The notes below the pieces were generated by a model. The model ran no database searches and had not been told where the DNA came from. It was given only the letters and a program-made list of their open reading frames with translations. A program made the translations under genes and the position numbers. Of a stretch of DNA of 64,000 nucleotides, positions 60,721 through 64,000 are shown in pieces. This DNA is from Marinomonas aquimarina (GTDB taxonomy: Bacteria > Pseudomonadota > Gammaproteobacteria > Pseudomonadales > Marinomonadaceae): assembly GCF_900089755.1 (NCBI RefSeq), contig NZ_FLOC01000012.1:1-64000 (forward strand). Direction: 5' to 3'. The first letter of the stretch is position 1. Each line of letters begins with the position of its first letter.

Positions 60721-62133
60721 TTAGGCCTGCACCACTTCTTCCACAGGCTCGTCATATAGCTGCTTGGCTAGCTCGCGAAGCGCCACACGCACACCTTCTT
60801 CGATATTCGGGTGGTAGAAGGGTAAGCGTAAGATATCCGCCACTTCGACATTGAGCTGATGCGCCCACGCCAGCTGATGCAGTAAGTGCTCACCTCGCGG
60901 CGCGATCATTTCCCCACCGAGTAAGCGTTTGCTGGTTTTATCGGCATAGAGGCGAATCAAGCCTTCAAACTCCTGCATTACCCGTGGCCGGCCGAGCATA
61001 TTGAAGTTATAGGTGCCGATGACAATGTTTTCAGGATCCAGCTGATCAAAGCGTTGACCAAAGAAGCCGATATTTGGGTGCGTGAAAGCCATGCCAAGCT
61101 CTGTACGTGCTTGATAATGTTTGGCGTCCCCTTGTTGCAGAGCTTGCATCACGTTGTATGCAGCGATGCGACCTTCGTCCGCTGCTTCATGAAGGATGGC
61201 TTTTTGCCCTGTGGCATCGCCTGCGACAAAGATATTGCTGTCTTGGATGCGCATGGTGCTTGGGTCAATGTCTGGCATGCCGCGTTGGTCTAAGGAAATG
61301 CCTGCGCTGGCAAGGTTTAGCGTATCAAGATTAGGGCGACGACCGAGGGCTGCCAGCACTTGATCCACTTCGACGCTGTGTTCACCAAAGCTCACTTGAA
61401 TGCCGTTGTCGGTTTGTTCTAATTGTGCCGCTTGGCCAAGGTAGAGAGGGAAGTCATGGCCGATCAGCTCAAGCGCTTTGTTTAACACTTCAGGGTCACT
61501 GATGCCGGCGATGGTGTCAGCCATTTCAATGCCCATCACTTCCACGCCCAAGCGTGCCATGGCTTGGCCCAGCTCTAAACCAATCACGCCGAGGCCGATC
61601 ACCGCGACTTTCTTTGGCAAGCTGGCTTGTTCAAAGAAGGTGTCTGAGGTGACGACTCCAGGCATGTCTTGCCACGGCTCGGGCAGCACAGGACGGGAGC
61701 CTGGGGCGAGGATGTATTGCTTGGCTTGTAGCAATTCGGTGCGTCCATCACGATAGGTGATTTCTATGGTATTCGGGTCAACAAAGGCCGCTCGGCCGTT
61801 GAGGTTTTGTTCGGCTGGTAGCTTTTGCCATGGGGCAATGGTCTTCTCAACAAAAGCATCGCGCATGGTTTGCACGCGCTGCATCACCGCTGCACCATTA
61901 ACGTGAGCATTGTCCAAGCCTTCGATACCTTCTACCGCCATTTTCTGCAGGCGGTCAAAGTCATCGGCTATCTGAATCAGCACCTTGGAGGGCATACAGC
62001 CGATCTTGGCGCAGGTGGTGCCGTACCAACCTTCATTGATTAGCACAAAATTATCCGTGTGCTGTTTCACCAAGCCCAACGCGGTATAGCCCGCTGAACC
62101 GGCTCCGACAATTGCAACATCTACTTGGCGCAT
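60721..62133 (-). CDS. Dihydrolipoamide-dehydrogenase-like NAD(P)-disulfide oxidoreductase
   Basis: This 470-residue flavoprotein has FAD motif VAIVGAGSAGYTAL, redox disulfide CAKIGC, the NAD motif VIGLGVIGLELGQA, FVAGDAT and the C-terminal dimer domain with HxxxxE (AWAHQLNVEVADILRLPFYHPNIEEGV as landmark). It oxidises dihydrolipoamide or another thiol with NAD+. No 2-oxoacid dehydrogenase genes lie near, so it may serve a different lipoyl enzyme or another disulfide substrate. AAGGGAG precedes the start; a start at 62136 is equally possible. Confidence 0.88.
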   Translation of the reverse strand: MRQVDVAIVGAGSAGYTALGLVKQHTDNFVLINEGWYGTTCAKIGCMPSKVLIQIADDFDRLQKMAVEGIEGLDNAHVNGAAVMQRVQTMRDAFVEKTIAPWQKLPAEQNLNGRAAFVDPNTIEITYRDGRTELLQAKQYILAPGSRPVLPEPWQDMPGVVTSDTFFEQASLPKKVAVIGLGVIGLELGQAMARLGVEVMGIEMADTIAGISDPEVLNKALELIGHDFPLYLGQAAQLEQTDNGIQVSFGEHSVEVDQVLAALGRRPNLDTLNLASAGISLDQRGMPDIDPSTMRIQDSNIFVAGDATGQKAILHEAADEGRIAAYNVMQALQQGDAKHYQARTELGMAFTHPNIGFFGQRFDQLDPENIVIGTYNFNMLGRPRVMQEFEGLIRLYADKTSKRLLGGEMIAPRGEHLLHQLAWAHQLNVEVADILRLPFYHPNIEEGVRVALRELAKQLYDEPVEEVVQA

Positions 62134-62241
62134 CATTGTCTCCCTTATTTTTAATTAGATAACTCTAAAATAATAAGCCAATGTTATTTCTTCAAGCAGG
62201 AATGATTAGATTGGGACTTAGATCAAGGCCGAGAATATTGA

Positions 62242-62315
62242 AAGGGTCAGATCCCTTAGCTGTATGATGGTGTTGAGTTAACAGGCTGTATCTTTGTTGA
62301 AGGGATCTGACCCTT
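62242..62315 (+). repeat. Left copy of a 75-bp hairpin repeat
   Basis: AAGGGTCAGATCCCTT at the left end pairs with AAGGGATCTGACCCTT at the right end. The element is an inverted copy of the one at 63145-63220, with matching inner parts (ATGATGGTGTTGA, ACAGGCTGTATCT). It flanks the acyltransferase gene on its left. Confidence 0.85.
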
Positions 62316-62429
62316 GAGAGGAATTAGGTATATAATGCGCTGACTGTAAGTTAAGTGAATGCTTACTGAATGGATTGTGTAAGGAAAATTGGCCATCGCT
62401 CATAGGGCCTGTGTACAAAGGAATGGGAC

Positions 62430-63104
62430 GTGAAACCGTTAAAAAAGCTTTATCACTATATTAGATGCCTTCCGAAAACCGTATTTTTTAACTTCTATTA
62501 CTTCCCTTTTAAGCAGGCGATTAAGCTGCCTGTGATTGTCAGCCATCGTACTAAATTCAATCGGTTAAAAGGCAAGGTCTACCTACCTGATAATGCTAAA
62601 ACCGGAAAAATCAGATTGGGTTTTGGTCAGGTGCAAGTGGCTGATAGCCAGCACTCACGTTTTATCTGGAGTCTGGAAAAAGGCGGCTCTGTGCGCTTTG
62701 GCCATGATGTCAGAATCGGTACTGGCTGTAAGTTGTTTGTGGCTGGTGCACTGAGCTTTGGCAATAAAGTGACCTTCAGTGGAGAGGGCAGCATTACTTG
62801 CCAAAACAAGATCACTATTGCCAATGGTTGCCTTGTGTCTTGGCGTACCGTCATTATGGATACCGACTTTCATGCCGTCACCGATGAGCAGGGCCGTCGT
62901 CTCAATCCAGATACACCGATAACGATTGGTGATTCTGTCTGGGTATGCGCCAACGCCATGATCCTCAAAGGCGTGACCATCGGCAGCAATACCATCGTCT
63001 CCGCCTCAGCAAACGTTGTCTCTTCTTTTGAAGGTAATCAAATCCTCGGCGGCAATCCCGCTAAAGTGATTGGCTCCATGAAAAATAAAACCTTTGATAT
63101 GTAG
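62430..63104 (+). CDS. Hexapeptide-repeat (LbH) acyltransferase
   Basis: This 224-residue protein has a short N-terminal region and a left-handed beta-helix with hexapeptide-type repeats from ~100 on (VRIGTGCKLFVAGALSFG, ITIGDSVWVCANAMILKGVTIG, IVSASANVVSS as landmarks). DTDFHAV carries the catalytic His typical of WcaF/maltose-type acetyltransferases. It probably acetylates a sugar in a surface polysaccharide, but no polysaccharide genes flank it. The gene is bracketed by an inverted pair of 75-bp elements, so it could have been acquired as a unit. Confidence 0.85.
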   Translation: MKPLKKLYHYIRCLPKTVFFNFYYFPFKQAIKLPVIVSHRTKFNRLKGKVYLPDNAKTGKIRLGFGQVQVADSQHSRFIWSLEKGGSVRFGHDVRIGTGCKLFVAGALSFGNKVTFSGEGSITCQNKITIANGCLVSWRTVIMDTDFHAVTDEQGRRLNPDTPITIGDSVWVCANAMILKGVTIGSNTIVSASANVVSSFEGNQILGGNPAKVIGSMKNKTFDM

Positions 63105-63144
63105 CCACAAGCGTGAGGCTCCATTAGGAAAAGCGAATGCAGAA

Positions 63145-63220
63145 AAGGGGTCAGATCCCTTCTACACAGATACAGCCTGTCAATTCAACACCATCATGCG
63201 TATAAGGGATCTGACCCCTT
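63145..63220 (-). repeat. Right copy of a 75-bp hairpin repeat
   Basis: AAGGGGTCAGATCCCTT and AAGGGATCTGACCCCTT form the ends. Read on the minus strand it matches the 62242-62315 element over nearly its full length. The internal difference is limited to a few bases and one extra G at each end. Confidence 0.85.
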
Positions 63221-63391
63221 GAAAATCTGAGAAAAAACCAGCAAGGACTGTTTCATGCGTTTAATAGACGTCTCTACCGCTCTATGGCATCCATGCCATC
63301 GCGGTATTTGTTGCGTCCTGCACTTCGCGGTCGAGGAATGAAGAATTGCGCGAGTCTATTGAATTGCATGGAATAGTCCCCCAGAAAAGTT

Positions 63392-64000
63392 TTAAGGCCG
63401 CTTACTCCAACTGCCAAAGATATCTTCCTTAGCAAAGCGCTCGATCAAATAATCACAGATCGACTTCAGCTTAGGGGATGGCATCTGCGCGCGCGGATAA
63501 ACCAGCCACACGCCGGTGTAGGGATATTGATACTGGGGTAACAGGGAGACTACCTTACCCGATGCCAAATCATCCTTCACGTAATAGTCAGGCAACTGGG
63601 CAATGCCAAGGCCACGACGCACCGCATCAAGTAGAGCCGGACCCGAGTTACTGCGCCAATGGCTAGAGACTTTTACCTCTCGACGTTGGCCGTTTTGGCT
63701 AAACACCCAATGGGTCTTAGAGCCCATCAAACACTGGTGCTTATTCAACTCTGCCAAGGTGTGCGGGATGCCATGCTGGTCGACGTATTCGCGTGAGGCA
63801 CACAGGTATTCTGCTCGGTCACACAAACGCCGCGATAATAGACTAGAATCACGTAACGCCCCCATACGAATGGCCAAGTCGTAGCCTTCTTCGATTAGGT
63901 CGACCTCACGGTTGGTCAGGTGTAAATCCAGATCCATCTGCGGGTTTTGCAGTAAAAAGTCATTCAATAATGGCGCAAGGTAGCGCTCACCAAACGTCGT
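63392..64000 (-). CDS. LysR-family regulator, C-terminal part (cut by window edge)
   Basis: The window holds about 203 codons of the effector domain, reading from the edge (TTFGERYLAPLL...) to the stop at 63392. Motifs such as LTNREVDLIEEGYDLAIRMG (landmark), QHGIP and RRGLGIAQLPDYYV are typical of the common LysR group including those near quinone/drug genes. The open frame continues past 64000 without a stop, so the N-terminal helix-turn-helix is outside. A TTG at 63967 is internal, not the start. Confidence 0.9.
   Translation of the reverse strand, partial: TTFGERYLAPLLNDFLLQNPQMDLDLHLTNREVDLIEEGYDLAIRMGALRDSSLLSRRLCDRAEYLCASREYVDQHGIPHTLAELNKHQCLMGSKTHWVFSQNGQRREVKVSSHWRSNSGPALLDAVRRGLGIAQLPDYYVKDDLASGKVVSLLPQYQYPYTGVWLVYPRAQMPSPKLKSICDYLIERFAKEDIFGSWSKRP

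Noticed and set aside
1..64000. CRISPR arrays, prophage genes or full insertion sequences
   Set aside because: No regularly spaced direct repeats, no phage structural or integrase genes, and no transposase frame were seen in the window.

Overview
The window looks like chromosome of a marine gammaproteobacterium of the Oceanospirillales type, most like Marinomonas. I infer this from the gene content (osmolyte and betaine uptake and catabolism, AGE-family sugar isomerase, SlyD, YebG, Fur-controlled fagA-fumC, many LysR regulators) and protein-level resemblance; no species call can be made from the sequence alone. It opens in the tail of an rRNA operon (3' end of 23S, then 5S and a strong terminator) and closes inside a LysR gene cut by the window edge.

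Layout. 0.8-8.3 kb: sugar isomerase, a very large MHYT-PAS hybrid histidine kinase with an adjacent REC/HD-GYP regulator (c-di-GMP signalling), a small lipoprotein cytochrome c and a FadL-type porin. 8.6-30.8 kb: a dense quaternary-amine island. It holds a LysR regulator, ProV-ProW-ProX betaine ABC transporter, a GlxA/GbdR-like regulator, an isopenicillin-N-synthase-like 2OG-Fe(II) oxygenase, an MFS carrier, a BCCT carrier, a GbcB-like reductase, a FAD amine oxidase, an aldehyde dehydrogenase, a DapA-family lyase/deaminase, a GbcA/Stc2-like Rieske demethylase, an MmgE/PrpD protein, a GATE-domain permease, two SDRs and a second GcvA-like LysR. The set fits uptake, oxidative N-demethylation and ring or chain opening of a betaine, but it does not match the textbook glycine-betaine, carnitine or stachydrine operons.

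30.8-50.8 kb: ordinary core and housekeeping genes: tRNA-Arg(CCG), a three-gene operon ending in a GGDEF-EAL protein, dienelactone hydrolase, GST, MFS, aroQ, a PcaQ-like LysR with an AEC carrier, a PepQ-like peptidase, cytochrome b561, SOS-controlled yebG, MscS, slyD, Fur-controlled fagA-like gene plus fumC, and a PepSY membrane protein.

50.8-57.8 kb: the accessory region. Five imperfect palindromes of about 48-87 bp separate a run of same-strand orphan genes. Each begins at or just after a stop codon with a TAACAA core and ends in a GCGTTA core directly upstream of the next ribosome binding site. These are integron attC sites, so the block is a gene-cassette array. No integrase gene is present. 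The cassettes encode a frameshifted membrane coiled-coil protein, a HEPN-like protein with zinc ribbons, a 588-residue orphan, a PD-(D/E)XK-like protein, an AbiTii-domain protein and a broken small ORF. A LexA box lies about 300 bp before the first cassette with no SOS gene beside it; I read this as a possible relic of a lost integrase promoter. The array looks like a small, immobilised reservoir of candidate phage-defence genes.

57.8-64 kb: PaiB-like flavoprotein, a YefM-YoeB toxin-antitoxin pair, a DJ-1/PfpI protein, a ribbon-helix-helix protein with an FMN-binding partner, a dihydrolipoamide-dehydrogenase-like enzyme, and an acyltransferase gene bracketed by two inverted copies of a 75-bp hairpin element.
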